A DNA stretch of 35,325 bases from an uncultured Photobacterium sp. (GTDB lineage Bacteria; Pseudomonadota; Gammaproteobacteria; Enterobacterales; Vibrionaceae): the NCBI GenBank assembly GCA_947039005.1, contig CAMQXY010000023.1:1-35325 (forward strand). Direction: 5' to 3'. This document shows, one piece after another, positions 17,208 to 25,749 of the stretch; position 1 is the first letter of the stretch, and the number at the start of each line of letters is the position of its first letter. The notes beneath the pieces were generated by a model, which was not told the origin of the DNA, did no database searches, and saw nothing but the letters and a program-made list of their open reading frames with translations. A program made the translations under genes and the position numbers.

Positions 17208-18899
17208 GTGGATAAGGTTTGGCTTAGCCGCTATCCGGACGATGTACCGGCAGAAATTAACCCTGATGAATATTCATCTTTGGTCGACATGTTTGAACAA
17301 GCTGTACGTAAATACGCAGATCAAACGGCATTTATCAACATGGGGCAGGTCATGACCTTCCGTAAGTTGGAAGAGCGTAGCCGTGCATTTGCTGCATACT
17401 TACAAAATGAGCTTAAACTACAACCCGGTGATCGTGTTGCTGTTATGATGCCGAACTTACTGCAATATCCTATTGCACTGTTTGGTATTTTGCGAGCGGG
17501 GTGTGTGGTAGTTAATGTTAACCCACTGTATACACCTCGAGAATTAGAACACCAACTTAACGATTCTGGTGCAAAAGCGATTGTTATCGTGTCTAACTTC
17601 GCGCATACACTAGAAGCCGTGGTTAAAAAAACCTGTGTTAAGCATGTTATTTTAACCAGTCTTGGTGACCAATTATCACGACCGAAGGGAACATTGGTTA
17701 ACTTCGTGGTGAAGTACATTAAAAAAATGGTGCCGTCATACCATTTACCTCACGCAACCTCTATGCGCATCGCTTTACGCAAAGGGCGCAGAATGCAATA
17801 TGTTAAGCCACTTATTACTGGTAATAACATGGCATTTTTGCAATACACGGGCGGTACGACAGGTGTTGCTAAAGGTGCCATTCTTACTCACCATAATATG
17901 GTTGCTAATGTGATGCAGGCAAAAGGGGCTTATAGTCCTGTGCTAAGTGAAGGACGCGAATTAATCGTGACTGCACTGCCGTTGTATCATGTGTTTGCAC
18001 TGACGGTGAACTGTTTATTATTGTTAGAAATGGGTGGTCGAAATTTATTGATCACTAATCCTCGTGATATTCCAACCTTTATTAAAGAATTACAACGCTA
18101 TCCGTTTTCTGCCATTACTGGCGTAAATACCTTATTTAATGCGTTAGTAAATAATCCAGACTTCCATAAATTAGACTTTAGTAATCTTCATCTTTCTGTG
18201 GGTGGCGGTATGGCTGTCCAGCGTGCTGTTGCTGAAAAGTGGCAAAAAATCACCGGTAACTATTTACTTGAAGGCTATGGCTTAACGGAATGTTCGCCGT
18301 TGGTTGCCGCTTATCCGTATAACTTAACCTACTATAATGGTTCTATTGGCTTACCTGTACCGTCAACTGAAGTACGTATGGTTGATGATGAAGGGAATGT
18401 GGTTGGTATGGATCAAGTTGGTGAACTACAAGTCCGTGGTCCTCAGGTCATGAAAGGCTATTGGCAGCATCCAGAAGCGACTAAAGAAGTGTTAACCGAG
18501 GATGGTTGGCTTTCAACGGGTGATATCGTTAAATTTGATGATGAAGGTTTCTTGCATATAGTTGATCGCAAGAAAGATATGATTTTAGTGTCAGGTTTTA
18601 ATGTGTATCCTAATGAGATTGAAGATGTCGTTGCATTGCACGATAAAGTACTTGAAGTTGCTGCGATTGGTCAAGCTCATGAAGTGTCTGGTGAAGTGGT
18701 TAAGCTGTGCGTAGTAAAACGCGATCAGAGTTTGACTCGTGATGAACTGATAGCACATTGTCGTCAACATTTAACGGGTTATAAAATTCCTAAAATTGTT
18801 GAATTTATGGATGAATTACCTAAAACTAATGTGGGCAAAATTTTGCGTCGTGTATTGCGTGAAGAGTCAGATAAAAAAGCTCAGCAAGTTACTAAATGA
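17208..18899 (+). CDS. fadD: Long-chain fatty acid-CoA ligase
   Basis: It activates imported long-chain fatty acids to acyl-CoA through an acyl-adenylate at the inner membrane, feeding beta-oxidation and phospholipid synthesis. The GTG at 17208 is preferred: AAGGAG (17195-17200) is seven bases away, while the GTG at 17202 would leave one base. The product is 563 residues, near the 561 of E. coli, and begins [10 protein letters not shown]. The AMP-binding motif [12 protein letters not shown] is near residue 212, [10 protein letters not shown] near 356, the hinge [20 protein letters not shown] near 455, and the C-terminal lysine in [11 protein letters not shown] found no convincing FadR operator upstream. 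Confidence 0.95.
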   Translation: MDKVWLSRYPDDVPAEINPDEYSSLVDMFEQAVRKYADQTAFINMGQVMTFRKLEERSRAFAAYLQNELKLQPGDRVAVMMPNLLQYPIALFGILRAGCVVVNVNPLYTPRELEHQLNDSGAKAIVIVSNFAHTLEAVVKKTCVKHVILTSLGDQLSRPKGTLVNFVVKYIKKMVPSYHLPHATSMRIALRKGRRMQYVKPLITGNNMAFLQYTGGTTGVAKGAILTHHNMVANVMQAKGAYSPVLSEGRELIVTALPLYHVFALTVNCLLLLEMGGRNLLITNPRDIPTFIKELQRYPFSAITGVNTLFNALVNNPDFHKLDFSNLHLSVGGGMAVQRAVAEKWQKITGNYLLEGYGLTECSPLVAAYPYNLTYYNGSIGLPVPSTEVRMVDDEGNVVGMDQVGELQVRGPQVMKGYWQHPEATKEVLTEDGWLSTGDIVKFDDEGFLHIVDRKKDMILVSGFNVYPNEIEDVVALHDKVLEVAAIGQAHEVSGEVVKLCVVKRDQSLTRDELIAHCRQHLTGYKIPKIVEFMDELPKTNVGKILRRVLREESDKKAQQVTK

Positions 18900-18968
18900 T
18901 ATTTCTGCTAACATAAAATGATGTTGGTTTGATAACATAATAGCAACAGATTGTGTTAGCACGTATCT

Positions 18969-18994
18969 AATGCCGGCTTTACGCCGGCATTTTA
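18969..18994 (+). terminator. Terminator after fadD
   Basis: AATGCCGGC (18969-18977) pairs with GCCGGCATT (18983-18991), loop TTTAC, followed by TTAC. The stem is GC-rich but the T-run is short. Confidence 0.75.
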
Positions 18995-19052
18995 CTATAA
19001 AATATTTAATAGGCTCTTAAATGGGGTCGTTCTGTCATCAAAAAGGTACATT

Positions 19053-20177
19053 GTGAATTTCGATATTGTTACAACAACCGAGCAACTTCGCCTGCGGTGT
19101 GAGTCGGCACGTCAACATTCAGCTGTGATGCTTGATACCGAGTTTGTGCGCACACGAACCTTATACCCGCGTTTAGGGCTTATTCAGATGTTTGATGGTG
19201 AACAGCTTTCATTAATCGATCCTCTTAGTATTGAAGATATGGAGCCGTTATGGGCACTGCTGCGCGATCTGTCAGTGATTAAGGTACTTCATGCTTGTGG
19301 TGAAGATCTTGAAGTATTTCAGCATCATGCTGGTTGCTTACCTATTCCTATGCTTGATACTCAAATCATGGCTGCTTTTTTAGGCCACGGTATTTCAACA
19401 GGTTTTGGGGCGTTAGTTAAAGAATATGTAGGGGTTGAGCTAGATAAAGGCGAAGCGCGTACCAATTGGCTTGCTCGCCCATTGACTGATAAACAGTTAG
19501 ATTATGCAGCAGCAGATGTGCATTACCTTAAACCCTTATATGAAACGCTATTAGCGAAAGTTGAGGCGGCAGGATATATGGAAGCGTTACAGCAAGAATG
19601 TAATGCAATCATGTTACGTCGTACTAGGATACTTGATCCTAATAAAGCGTATCTTGATATTAAAAATGCTTGGCAATTAAATCCAAAACAATTAGCTATA
19701 TTGCAACAATTGGCTGCTTGGCGTGTACGTGAAGCAAGAAAGCGTGATATTGCCCTTAACTTTATTGTTAAAGAGTTACACCTGTGGAAGTTAGCTCATT
19801 TAGAAATAAAGTCACGGACTGTGATGGAAAATGAAGGCTTCGAACCGATGGAGATTCAACGTCATGGTAACCGTTTATTAAAAATGGTGCATGACTGCGA
19901 TGCGATTAATTGTGCTAATTACCCACTAACTATTGAGCGTCTTGTTGATTTTCCTGGTTATAAGCAGATGGTGAAGCGTTTAAAAGATGTGGTGACTGAC
20001 GTTGAAAAAACAACAGGGTTAGCACCTGAGTTTTTAGCCTCTAAAAAGCAGATCCACCAATTGTTATCATGGGCATGGAAACATCAACGCGCTGATGAAA
20101 AGCGTCCAGAAATGCTTAAAAATTGGCGTCAAGGTTTATTTGAAACACGCGTATTAGCCATACTTGATGAAAACTAA
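19053..20177 (+). CDS. rnd: Ribonuclease D
   Basis: A 3'-5' exoribonuclease that trims tRNA and other stable RNA 3' ends. The 374-residue protein starts at a GTG with AAGG six bases upstream. DEDD-family exonuclease motifs are Exo I DTEFVR (28-33), Exo II HACGEDLEVF (about 79-88) and Exo III YAAADVHYL (about 150-158). One or two HRDC domains follow (about 210-290, LNPKQLAILQQLAAWRVREA, and a second toward the C-terminus). The fadD-rnd-minEDC order matches E. coli. Confidence 0.95.
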   Translation: MNFDIVTTTEQLRLRCESARQHSAVMLDTEFVRTRTLYPRLGLIQMFDGEQLSLIDPLSIEDMEPLWALLRDLSVIKVLHACGEDLEVFQHHAGCLPIPMLDTQIMAAFLGHGISTGFGALVKEYVGVELDKGEARTNWLARPLTDKQLDYAAADVHYLKPLYETLLAKVEAAGYMEALQQECNAIMLRRTRILDPNKAYLDIKNAWQLNPKQLAILQQLAAWRVREARKRDIALNFIVKELHLWKLAHLEIKSRTVMENEGFEPMEIQRHGNRLLKMVHDCDAINCANYPLTIERLVDFPGYKQMVKRLKDVVTDVEKTTGLAPEFLASKKQIHQLLSWAWKHQRADEKRPEMLKNWRQGLFETRVLAILDEN

Positions 20178-20200
20178 GCGTTAAGGTTAGATAAGATAGT

Positions 20201-20236
20201 AAAATCCCCGCTAAGTCTCACTTAGCGGGGATTTTT
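20201..20236. terminator. Bidirectional terminator between rnd and minE
   Basis: A 15-bp perfect stem, 20201-20215 (AAAATCCCCGCTAAG) with 20221-20235, loop TCTCA. The genes converge on it and the minE stop lies at its edge. Confidence 0.92.
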
Positions 20237-20499
20237 TATTTTTCTTCGTCAGGTAATGTGACGTTAAGTTCTAGTACCGATAACTCATCACCGTTATGAT
20301 CTAGATTTACTGAAACATGTTCAGGATTAATTTGAACATATTTACTAATAACCGCTAAAATATCGCGCTTTAATTGTGGTAAATAGGCTGGAGATTTTTG
20401 TCCAGCACTACGTCGCTCAGCAACAATAATTTGTAACCGTTCTTTTGCTACATTTGCAGTTTTCGCTCTTTTGGGGCGAAAAAACTCGAGCAATGCCAT
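20236..20499 (-). CDS. minE: Cell division topological specificity factor MinE
   Basis: An 87-residue protein that stimulates MinD ATPase and drives pole-to-pole oscillation of MinCD so the Z-ring forms at mid-cell. The N-terminal membrane/MinD-binding part [11 protein letters not shown], then [17 protein letters not shown] (about 15-31), and the C-terminal dimerisation domain are all recognisable. A GGAGG at the very end of minD serves as its ribosome site. Third gene of minCDE. Confidence 0.96.
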   Translation of the reverse strand: MALLEFFRPKRAKTANVAKERLQIIVAERRSAGQKSPAYLPQLKRDILAVISKYVQINPEHVSVNLDHNGDELSVLELNVTLPDEEK

Positions 20500-20505
20500 A
20501 ATCCA

Positions 20506-21318
20506 TTAGCCTCCAAATAGACGTTTTAGGAAGCCTTTCTTTTCTTCTTCTAAGAAACGGAAAGGACGTTCTTCACCAAGTAGACGTGCAACGGTGTCTT
20601 CATAGGCTAGTCCTGCATCAGAACCTTTATCAAAGATAACAGGCTCACCTTTGTTGGATGCATTTAATACTGCTTGGCTTTCAGGAATAACACCAAGTAG
20701 TGGGATGTGAAGGATTTCTTCAACATCTTGTACACTTAACATTTCACCTTGATTAACGCGTGCAGGATTGTAACGTGTAAGTAAAAGGTGTTGTTTAACT
20801 GGCTCTCGGCCTTTTTCTGCACGACGAGACTTTGAATCTAGAATGCCTAGAATACGATCTGAGTCACGTACAGAAGATACTTCTGGGTTGGTAGTTACAA
20901 TTGCTTCATCTGCAAAATATAGTGCCATTAGAGCACCAGTTTCGATACCTGCTGGTGAGTCACAGATAATAAACTCGAAACCCATTTTAGTGAGTTCTTT
21001 AAATACTTTCTCGACACCATCACGAGATAAAGCATCTTTGTCGCGTGTTTGTGAGGCTGGTAATACAAATAGGTTATCAACGCGCTTATCTTTAATTAGC
21101 GCCTGACTTAGATTTGCTTCGCCATTAATAACATTAACGAAGTCATAAACGACACGGCGTTCACAACCCATAATGAGATCGAGGTTACGCAGGCCGATAT
21201 CAAAATCGATGACTGCAGTTTTTTTACCGCTCAGTGCTAGACCAGATGCAAGAGCAGCACTTGATGTTGTTTTACCAACGCCGCCTTTACCTGAGGTAAC
21301 AACGATAATTCGTGCCAT
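20506..21318 (-). CDS. minD: Septum site-determining ATPase MinD
   Basis: A 270-residue ParA/MinD ATPase that, bound to ATP, sits on the inner membrane and recruits MinC and MinE. The deviant Walker A KGGVGKTT (11-18) follows MARIIVVTSG, Asp in AVIDFDIGLRNLDL marks switch I, and FIICDSPAGIE is Walker B. The C-terminal amphipathic membrane-targeting helix KKGFLKRLFGG (260-270) is intact. An AAGGA site precedes the ATG; it lies 24 bases after minC. Confidence 0.97.
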   Translation of the reverse strand: MARIIVVTSGKGGVGKTTSSAALASGLALSGKKTAVIDFDIGLRNLDLIMGCERRVVYDFVNVINGEANLSQALIKDKRVDNLFVLPASQTRDKDALSRDGVEKVFKELTKMGFEFIICDSPAGIETGALMALYFADEAIVTTNPEVSSVRDSDRILGILDSKSRRAEKGREPVKQHLLLTRYNPARVNQGEMLSVQDVEEILHIPLLGVIPESQAVLNASNKGEPVIFDKGSDAGLAYEDTVARLLGEERPFRFLEEEKKGFLKRLFGG

Positions 21319-21342
21319 TTACTCAATTCCTTCTTAAAACTT

Positions 21343-22044
21343 TTATAAAGCGAGGTGTTCTATACTGAGATTATTGTCTTCAAGAGATATGACAACACCT
21401 TTGCCCCAAAACTCTTCCTGAATGTTATCACTCAGCCAGTAGTTTCCCGCAACAGAAATTAGTTCAGATTGTAAGTTTTGACAGAAAATTGTCGCACTTT
21501 TCTCTCCACTAGCCCCCGCAATAGCGCGACCGCGTAGCGTGCCATAAATATGGATACAACCATCAGAAAGAATTTCCGCACCAGCACTGACATTACTGAG
21601 AATAACGAGATCACGATTACGAGCATAAATTTGTTGTCCGGAACGAACCGGAGTACGAATAATTAACGTTGGTTCTTTATCAGTACTTACTGGGGTATCT
21701 ACTATTTCAGCTAAAAATTCAGATGGCTCATCTTTAACCGGTTTTGCCGCATTCATAATAGCAAAACCAGCTGCTTTTGCTTGTGTTTGCTGTGCTTTAT
21801 TTTTACAACCACCGATACCAACAGGGATCATACCAGCATCAATAACACCAGCCTTTAGTTGTTCAAAATTAATATCAGTATCAACTTGTGATATATCAAT
21901 CACAACAGGAGCAGAAGCAAAAAAATTTGGCGCAAGTTCAACTTTATCTTTTAGCTGATTAGTTACTTTACTAATGTCATTATCAACTAAATGAAGTGCT
22001 GAGAGCGTGAATGAGCTCCCTTTTAGTTCAGCTATCTTGGTCAT
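21343..22044 (-). CDS. minC: Septum site-determining protein MinC
   Basis: A 233-residue FtsZ-assembly inhibitor, first gene of minCDE. The N-terminal domain (about 1-105) targets FtsZ; a linker leads to the C-terminal beta-helix (about 125-225) with RSGQQIYARNRDLVILSNVSAGAEILSDG, GRAIAG and QNLQSELISVAG, which binds MinD. Length is normal for the family. The ribosome site before 22044 is weak. ycgL is divergent upstream, as in E. coli. Confidence 0.95.
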   Translation of the reverse strand: MTKIAELKGSSFTLSALHLVDNDISKVTNQLKDKVELAPNFFASAPVVIDISQVDTDINFEQLKAGVIDAGMIPVGIGGCKNKAQQTQAKAAGFAIMNAAKPVKDEPSEFLAEIVDTPVSTDKEPTLIIRTPVRSGQQIYARNRDLVILSNVSAGAEILSDGCIHIYGTLRGRAIAGASGEKSATIFCQNLQSELISVAGNYWLSDNIQEEFWGKGVVISLEDNNLSIEHLAL

Positions 22045-22266
22045 AGGTATATTATGGCTAAGATTTTAAATTAACCATTTAGTTCATTATCACAAAGGTA
22101 CTAGCATGGTATATTCACTAGCGGTTAGGGGCAAGCTATCCTTGCCCTGACGTTGGTTTTTCAGACAAACTTCTCACACTATTTACTTAAAACTGAGTCA
22201 ATAGTGAATGATTGCTCGTAATAGTGCTCTAAAATGTATGGCGCATAAATGAAATAGGCTAATTAT

Positions 22267-22539
22267 ATGTTGTGTTCAATCTACAAAAGTTTAAAAAAAG
22301 ACAATACTTATCTATACATTAATAAAAAAGATGATTTTGTGGATGTACCCGCACAATTAATGTCTACATTTGGTAAACCTCAATTTGTGATGGTGATCAA
22401 ACTTGAGGGAAGAACATTAGCACTGGCTAATGTGGAAAAAGTAAAAGAAGCATTACGTACTGTCGGCTTTTATTTACAAGTACCGCCACCAGTGACTAAT
22501 TTATTAGAACAATATAAGGCTGATAAAGCCGCTAAATAA
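22267..22539 (+). CDS. ycgL: YcgL domain-containing protein
   Basis: A 90-residue small protein of the YcgL family: [18 protein letters not shown] at the start, [25 protein letters not shown] in the middle and [17 protein letters not shown] near the end. The fold is a compact alpha/beta domain; no function is established. It sits divergent from minC, and the transglycosylase gene begins 15 bases after its stop, so they are probably one transcript. Confidence 0.9.
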   Translation: MLCSIYKSLKKDNTYLYINKKDDFVDVPAQLMSTFGKPQFVMVIKLEGRTLALANVEKVKEALRTVGFYLQVPPPVTNLLEQYKADKAAK

Positions 22540-22554
22540 TAAAATAAGGCTATT

Positions 22555-23526
22555 ATGCATAAGCGTTTGATATCGATATTTGTTGCCATCGGGATGGGGT
22601 TGTCCTCTTCTGCATTTGCCAGTGAAGAAGGATTCGATGCCTACGTAGATAAACTAAAAGTAGAAGCGCGTGGGAATGGTATTTCAGAGCCGATAATTGA
22701 TGCTGCGTTTAAAGGTATCAAATATACAGCTCATGCAGTTAAAGCTGATAATAATCAACCAGAGAAGAAACTGTCATTAGAGCAATATATTATTCGTGCA
22801 GTGCCTGATTGGAAAGTAAAGCAGGCTAATCAACTTTATCAACAAAATAAAGTTGAACTCGAACGTATAGGTAAACAATATGGCGTCCAGCCTCGGTTTA
22901 TTGTCGCGTTATGGGGTGTAGAAAGTAACTTTGGTAAAATCCAAGGTAATTACCACGTTGTCGAAGCATTGTCGACATTAGCTTATGACGGTCGCCGTGA
23001 AGCATTATTTCGTAAACAAGTCATGGCAGCATTAGAAATATTACAAGATGGTCATATTACTATTGATGATATGAAAGGATCTTGGGCTGGAGCCATGGGG
23101 CAGTGTCAATTTATGCCAACCTCTTACCTGACTTATGCTGTTGATGGTAATGGTGATGGTAAAGCGGATATTTGGAACACTAAAGCCGATGTATTTGCCT
23201 CTGCCGCAAATTATTTGAAGTTGTCTGGGTGGGATAGTCAATACACTTGGGGGCGTCCCGTTAAGTTATCACAAGTGTTAGCGGATAGTTATGAAGGTAC
23301 TGAAACTGAAAAAGGGAAAACATTAGCCGAGTGGCAGCAATTAGGTGTGATGACGAATAGTAATAGCATATTACCTAATGTTGATATTCAAGCATGGTTA
23401 ATTCAGCCTGATGGTGGTGAAGGTAAATCATATCTGATATATGAAAATTATCGAACATTACTAAAGTGGAATCGTTCGCATTATTTTGCTTTAGCAGTAA
23501 GTGCATTAGCTGATCGTATTCAATAA
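22555..23526 (+). CDS. Periplasmic lytic murein transglycosylase (MltB/SLT_2 family)
   Basis: A 323-residue enzyme that cleaves glycan strands of peptidoglycan with 1,6-anhydro product formation. A signal peptide ends at SSSAFA (about residue 22) with no lipobox, so it should be soluble in the periplasm, unlike E. coli MltB. The catalytic Glu123 is in GVESNFG, followed by the family blocks YDGRREALFRKQ, GSWAGAMGQCQFMPTSYL and DGNGDGKADIWNTKADVFASAANYL. AAGG lies upstream of the ATG; ycgL ends 15 bases before it. I leave the symbol blank because several MltB paralogues exist in Vibrionaceae. Confidence 0.9.
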   Translation: MHKRLISIFVAIGMGLSSSAFASEEGFDAYVDKLKVEARGNGISEPIIDAAFKGIKYTAHAVKADNNQPEKKLSLEQYIIRAVPDWKVKQANQLYQQNKVELERIGKQYGVQPRFIVALWGVESNFGKIQGNYHVVEALSTLAYDGRREALFRKQVMAALEILQDGHITIDDMKGSWAGAMGQCQFMPTSYLTYAVDGNGDGKADIWNTKADVFASAANYLKLSGWDSQYTWGRPVKLSQVLADSYEGTETEKGKTLAEWQQLGVMTNSNSILPNVDIQAWLIQPDGGEGKSYLIYENYRTLLKWNRSHYFALAVSALADRIQ

Positions 23527-23568
23527 TTTAATTACGATTAGATTTATATACGAACTTCAGTGGTAACT

Positions 23569-23598
23569 AAAAGTCAGGCATTAATGTCTGACTTTTTT
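23569..23598 (+). terminator. Terminator after the lytic transglycosylase gene
   Basis: AAAAGTCAG (23569-23577) pairs with CTGACTTTT (23588-23596), followed by more Ts. The loop GCATTAATGT is itself nearly palindromic. Confidence 0.85.
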
Positions 23599-23695
23599 GT
23601 TGATAATTATTTTAATGATCCAATCAGTATATTACTTTATTCTTATTGGGGATATTTATAGGCAAAATAGTAATCGTATTATTAATGTCAGATAT

Positions 23696-23725
23696 AAAAA
23701 AAGCCTAAATAGCTTAGGCTTTTTT
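23696..23725. terminator. Terminator after hns, usable in both directions
   Basis: AAAAAAAGCCTAA (23696-23708) pairs with the TTAGGCTTTTTT that ends at 23725, short loop. It lies just past the hns stop on the minus strand. The sequence between it and the previous terminator is AT-rich and holds no credible gene. Confidence 0.85.
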
Positions 23726-23740
23726 ATTTATTCTTTTATA

Positions 23741-24136
23741 TTAGATTTCAAACTCTTCAAGAGGTTGACCATCATCTAATGCTTTCTTTAGGGCGCTAGG
23801 TGTACGACCTTGGCCTGTCCATGTTTTTTCATCGCCATTTTCATCGATGAATTTATATTTAGCTGGGCGAGAAGCACGTTTTGTTTTTGGTGCTTTAGCT
23901 AAACTTGCTAGTAATTCTTCTGGGTCAATACCGTCAGCTAATAGCATTTCACGATATTGAGCAAGTTTTTCATTGCGCTCATTTTCTTTTTCTTGTTCTT
24001 CAGCTTCAGCATCAGAACGTTCAGTAACAACTGTTGTTAGTTTATCCAACGCTTCTTCAAGTTGTTCTAGTGTATATTCACGAGAAAGTGCGCGTAGGCT
24101 TCGAAGGTTTAAAAGCGCTTTCATTGCATCAGACAT
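23741..24136 (-). CDS. hns: H-NS family nucleoid-associated protein
   Basis: A 131-residue global silencer that binds AT-rich DNA and bridges it, often repressing acquired genes. The N-terminal oligomerisation region is helical and highly charged (about 1-65, [20 protein letters not shown] then an acidic coiled coil). After a basic linker (about 80-92) comes the DNA-binding domain with [21 protein letters not shown]; the minor-groove QGR is at 109-111. It is slightly shorter than E. coli H-NS (137). A paralogue such as StpA cannot be excluded, but a single H-NS is usual in Vibrionaceae. Confidence 0.92.
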   Translation of the reverse strand: MSDAMKALLNLRSLRALSREYTLEQLEEALDKLTTVVTERSDAEAEEQEKENERNEKLAQYREMLLADGIDPEELLASLAKAPKTKRASRPAKYKFIDENGDEKTWTGQGRTPSALKKALDDGQPLEEFEI

Positions 24137-24172
24137 TTTATATTTCCTGTTATTTTTAATTAACTGTAAATA

Positions 24173-24202
24173 ATAATAGCAGCGTTAAAACATTTTTTGC
24201 AA
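24173..24202 (-). promoter_or_regulatory. Candidate sigma-70 promoter of hns
   Basis: On the minus strand TTGCAA (24202-24197) and TATTAT (24178-24173) are separated by 18 bases, putting the start of RNA about 30 bases before the hns ATG. The 24203-24515 sequence beyond it is very AT-rich and has no gene I can support; such DNA would suit H-NS autoregulation. Confidence 0.5.
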
Positions 24203-24519
24203 TAGTAATACTTTTATACATTATGTGTAAAACATTTTAATCATTTCTTTATTTAAAAAGTATTTATGTTCGGTATATGAAGCTATTTATAAAATGTTTC
24301 TTCATTAAGTGTATAAATACAAGCTAAATAGTTTTAGTTATTGTTACAGCGTTTTATGTGTTAAATGAGAATAAAATTTAAAATGTTATGCTACTTTGTT
24401 GTTATTTGGTGGTTATAGTTATAGTTGGTCTATTTATCGTGATTATTGTTAAGTTTAAGTGTCATCAATGTTGCGGCGGCGAGTTGTTTACGTAGAATGA
24501 TTTATTCCTCAACTAAGAA

Positions 24520-24692
24520 GGGTAAAGGTACTTTGTTTATCAGTAACTAATATGAGGGTGAGACCGATGACTATTAGTGAAAGGTCAATGCCGAAGTAAG
24601 AAAGGTATGTCAAATAAGCTTACTGAAGTTACATTGAATAAGTGTAACGCTACGATAGTAGATCAAAACATAATTGTGGAGTGCTACTGTGG
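24520..24692 (+). ncRNA. Lysine riboswitch (L-box) aptamer, apparently orphaned
   Basis: The conserved blocks of the lysine aptamer occur in the right order: AGGTAC (24526-24531), AGTA (24542-24545) exactly ten bases later as in Bacillus subtilis lysC, P2 arms CTAATA/TATTAG (24547-24552, 24572-24577), TGAAAGG (24578-24584), GCCGAAG (24590-24596), P3 AGTAAG/CTTACT (24595-24600, 24619-24624), the P4 hairpin GTTACA-TTGAATAAG-TGTAAC (24628-24648), and the closing GGAGTGCTACTG (24678-24689). The ATTGAATAA loop is the same as in lysC. P1 pairing is weak (GGTA with TACT), perhaps from decay. In gammaproteobacteria this class controls lysine biosynthesis and NhaC-type lysine transporters; here only a transporter fragment follows. 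Confidence 0.85.
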
Positions 24693-24716
24693 AGGTTGGA
24701 GAGGTTAACCTTTTTT
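24693..24716 (+). terminator. Possible expression-platform terminator of the lysine riboswitch
   Basis: AGGTT (24693-24697) pairs with AACCT (24707-24711), extendable by G-T pairs, followed by a T-run to 24716. It follows the aptamer's 3' end directly, where a ligand-controlled terminator is expected. The stem is short. Confidence 0.5.
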
Positions 24717-24800
24717 CTTATGCTCAAATTAATATGCCATTATGGTTATATCAAGCAGTAGATCTCCAACTAGAATTGGTTTTCATAACGAGCATAAACT

Positions 24801-24908
24801 TTGATAGATTATTCCTACTCCTTAATATCCATTATTCTGCCATTAGTTGCGCTTGGCTTGGCGATTTTAACCCGTAAAGTGTTATTGTCTTTGGGTACGG
24901 GTGTTTAA
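24801..24908 (+). pseudogene. Remnant of an NhaC-type (LysW-like) transporter gene, N-terminal fragment
   Basis: From a TTG at 24801 the frame encodes about 35 residues ending at TAA 24906. The stretch SIILPLVALGLAILTRKVLL followed by SLGTGV closely resembles, from memory, the first membrane helix and following loop of NhaC-family antiporters, where a glycine-rich continuation would be expected; here it stops at once. It lies downstream of the lysine riboswitch, and NhaC-family LysW transporters are known lysine-riboswitch targets in Vibrio relatives. About 400 codons are missing and there is no room for them before the terminator at 24932, so a deletion is more likely than a simple frameshift. 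No good ribosome site or ATG was found. A functional one-helix peptide is the less likely alternative. Confidence 0.6.
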
Positions 24909-24931
24909 AATAACCCAATGGGTCTAAATTG

Positions 24932-24961
24932 AACCAGTTGATGTTTTTCAACTGGTTTTTT
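24932..24961 (+). terminator. Terminator after the transporter remnant
   Basis: AACCAGTTGA (24932-24941) pairs with TCAACTGGTT (24948-24957), then Ts to 24961. It probably ended the ancestral transporter transcript and now closes the riboswitch RNA about 100 bases before tdk. Confidence 0.88.
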
Positions 24962-25064
24962 ATCACAATAATAACAGTTGTTGATGTTGGTGCTTTTCAT
25001 TGGCGATAATTTTATGTAGCATCGGCGCGATTTTTAAATGTAATCAGTATGACTAGGAAAGCTA

Positions 25065-25643
25065 ATGGCCCAGATGTATTTCTATTACTCAGCAATGAAC
25101 GCTGGGAAATCGACCACATTATTACAATCATCATTTAACTACCGTGAACGAGGTATGACGCCGATTATTTTTACGGCAGCGATTGATGATCGTTTTGGTA
25201 AAGGTAAAGTTAGCTCTCGAATTGGTTTACAAGAAGATGCCGAATTATTTAATTCGACGGATGATCTGTATCAGACATTAATACAATTTTCAGCCGTGGG
25301 TAAAATTGATTGTGTATTAATTGATGAAAGCCAGTTTTTAACTAAAGAGCAGGTTTATCAATTGACCGAAGTGGTCGATAAATTAGATATTCCTGTTTTA
25401 TGTTATGGGCTACGCACTGACTTTCTTGGTGAATTATTTGAAGGTAGCCGTTATTTATTATCTTGGGCAGATAAATTAGTTGAATTAAAAACTATTTGTC
25501 ACTGTGGGCGTAAAGCGAATATGGTTATTCGTCAAGATGCTGCAGGTAATGCGATTGCAGGTGGTAACCAAGTTGAAATTGGTGGTAATGATCTTTACGT
25601 TTCAGTATGTCGCGCTCACTATAAAGAAGCTTTAGGTCGATAA
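25065..25643 (+). CDS. tdk: Thymidine kinase
   Basis: A 192-residue type II thymidine kinase that phosphorylates thymidine for salvage into dTMP. The P-loop SAMNAGKST (9-17) follows [16 protein letters not shown] (about 87-94) carries the Walker B/catalytic Glu region, and a zinc-binding lasso is indicated by CHCGRKAN and the later SVCRAHY. AGGA lies six bases before the ATG. It is a single gene between the riboswitch remnant and its own terminator. Confidence 0.96.
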   Translation: MAQMYFYYSAMNAGKSTTLLQSSFNYRERGMTPIIFTAAIDDRFGKGKVSSRIGLQEDAELFNSTDDLYQTLIQFSAVGKIDCVLIDESQFLTKEQVYQLTEVVDKLDIPVLCYGLRTDFLGELFEGSRYLLSWADKLVELKTICHCGRKANMVIRQDAAGNAIAGGNQVEIGGNDLYVSVCRAHYKEALGR

Positions 25644-25660
25644 TACGCATTTGAATGAAT

Positions 25661-25687
25661 AAAAAGGAAGCATGGCTTCCTTTTTTT
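25661..25687 (+). terminator. Terminator after tdk
   Basis: AAAAAGGAAGC (25661-25671) pairs with GCTTCCTTTTT (25675-25685), loop ATG, followed by more Ts. It can also act on the minus strand, after hisI. Confidence 0.9.
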
Positions 25688-25749
25688 ATCGGTAACGATA
25701 AATACTCTGTGCTAATAATAATTAACGATAACACATAGTGTATTTATGG

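Noticed and set aside
22129-22147. Hairpin GGGCAAG/CTTGCCC between minC and ycgL as a terminator
   Set aside because: It has no T-run on either strand directly after the stem and lies between two divergent genes, where a terminator is not expected.
24674-24877. 67-codon frame starting inside the lysine riboswitch
   Set aside because: It begins with TTG within the aptamer 3' end, runs through the terminator and is out of frame with the NhaC-like fragment, which explains the sequence better.
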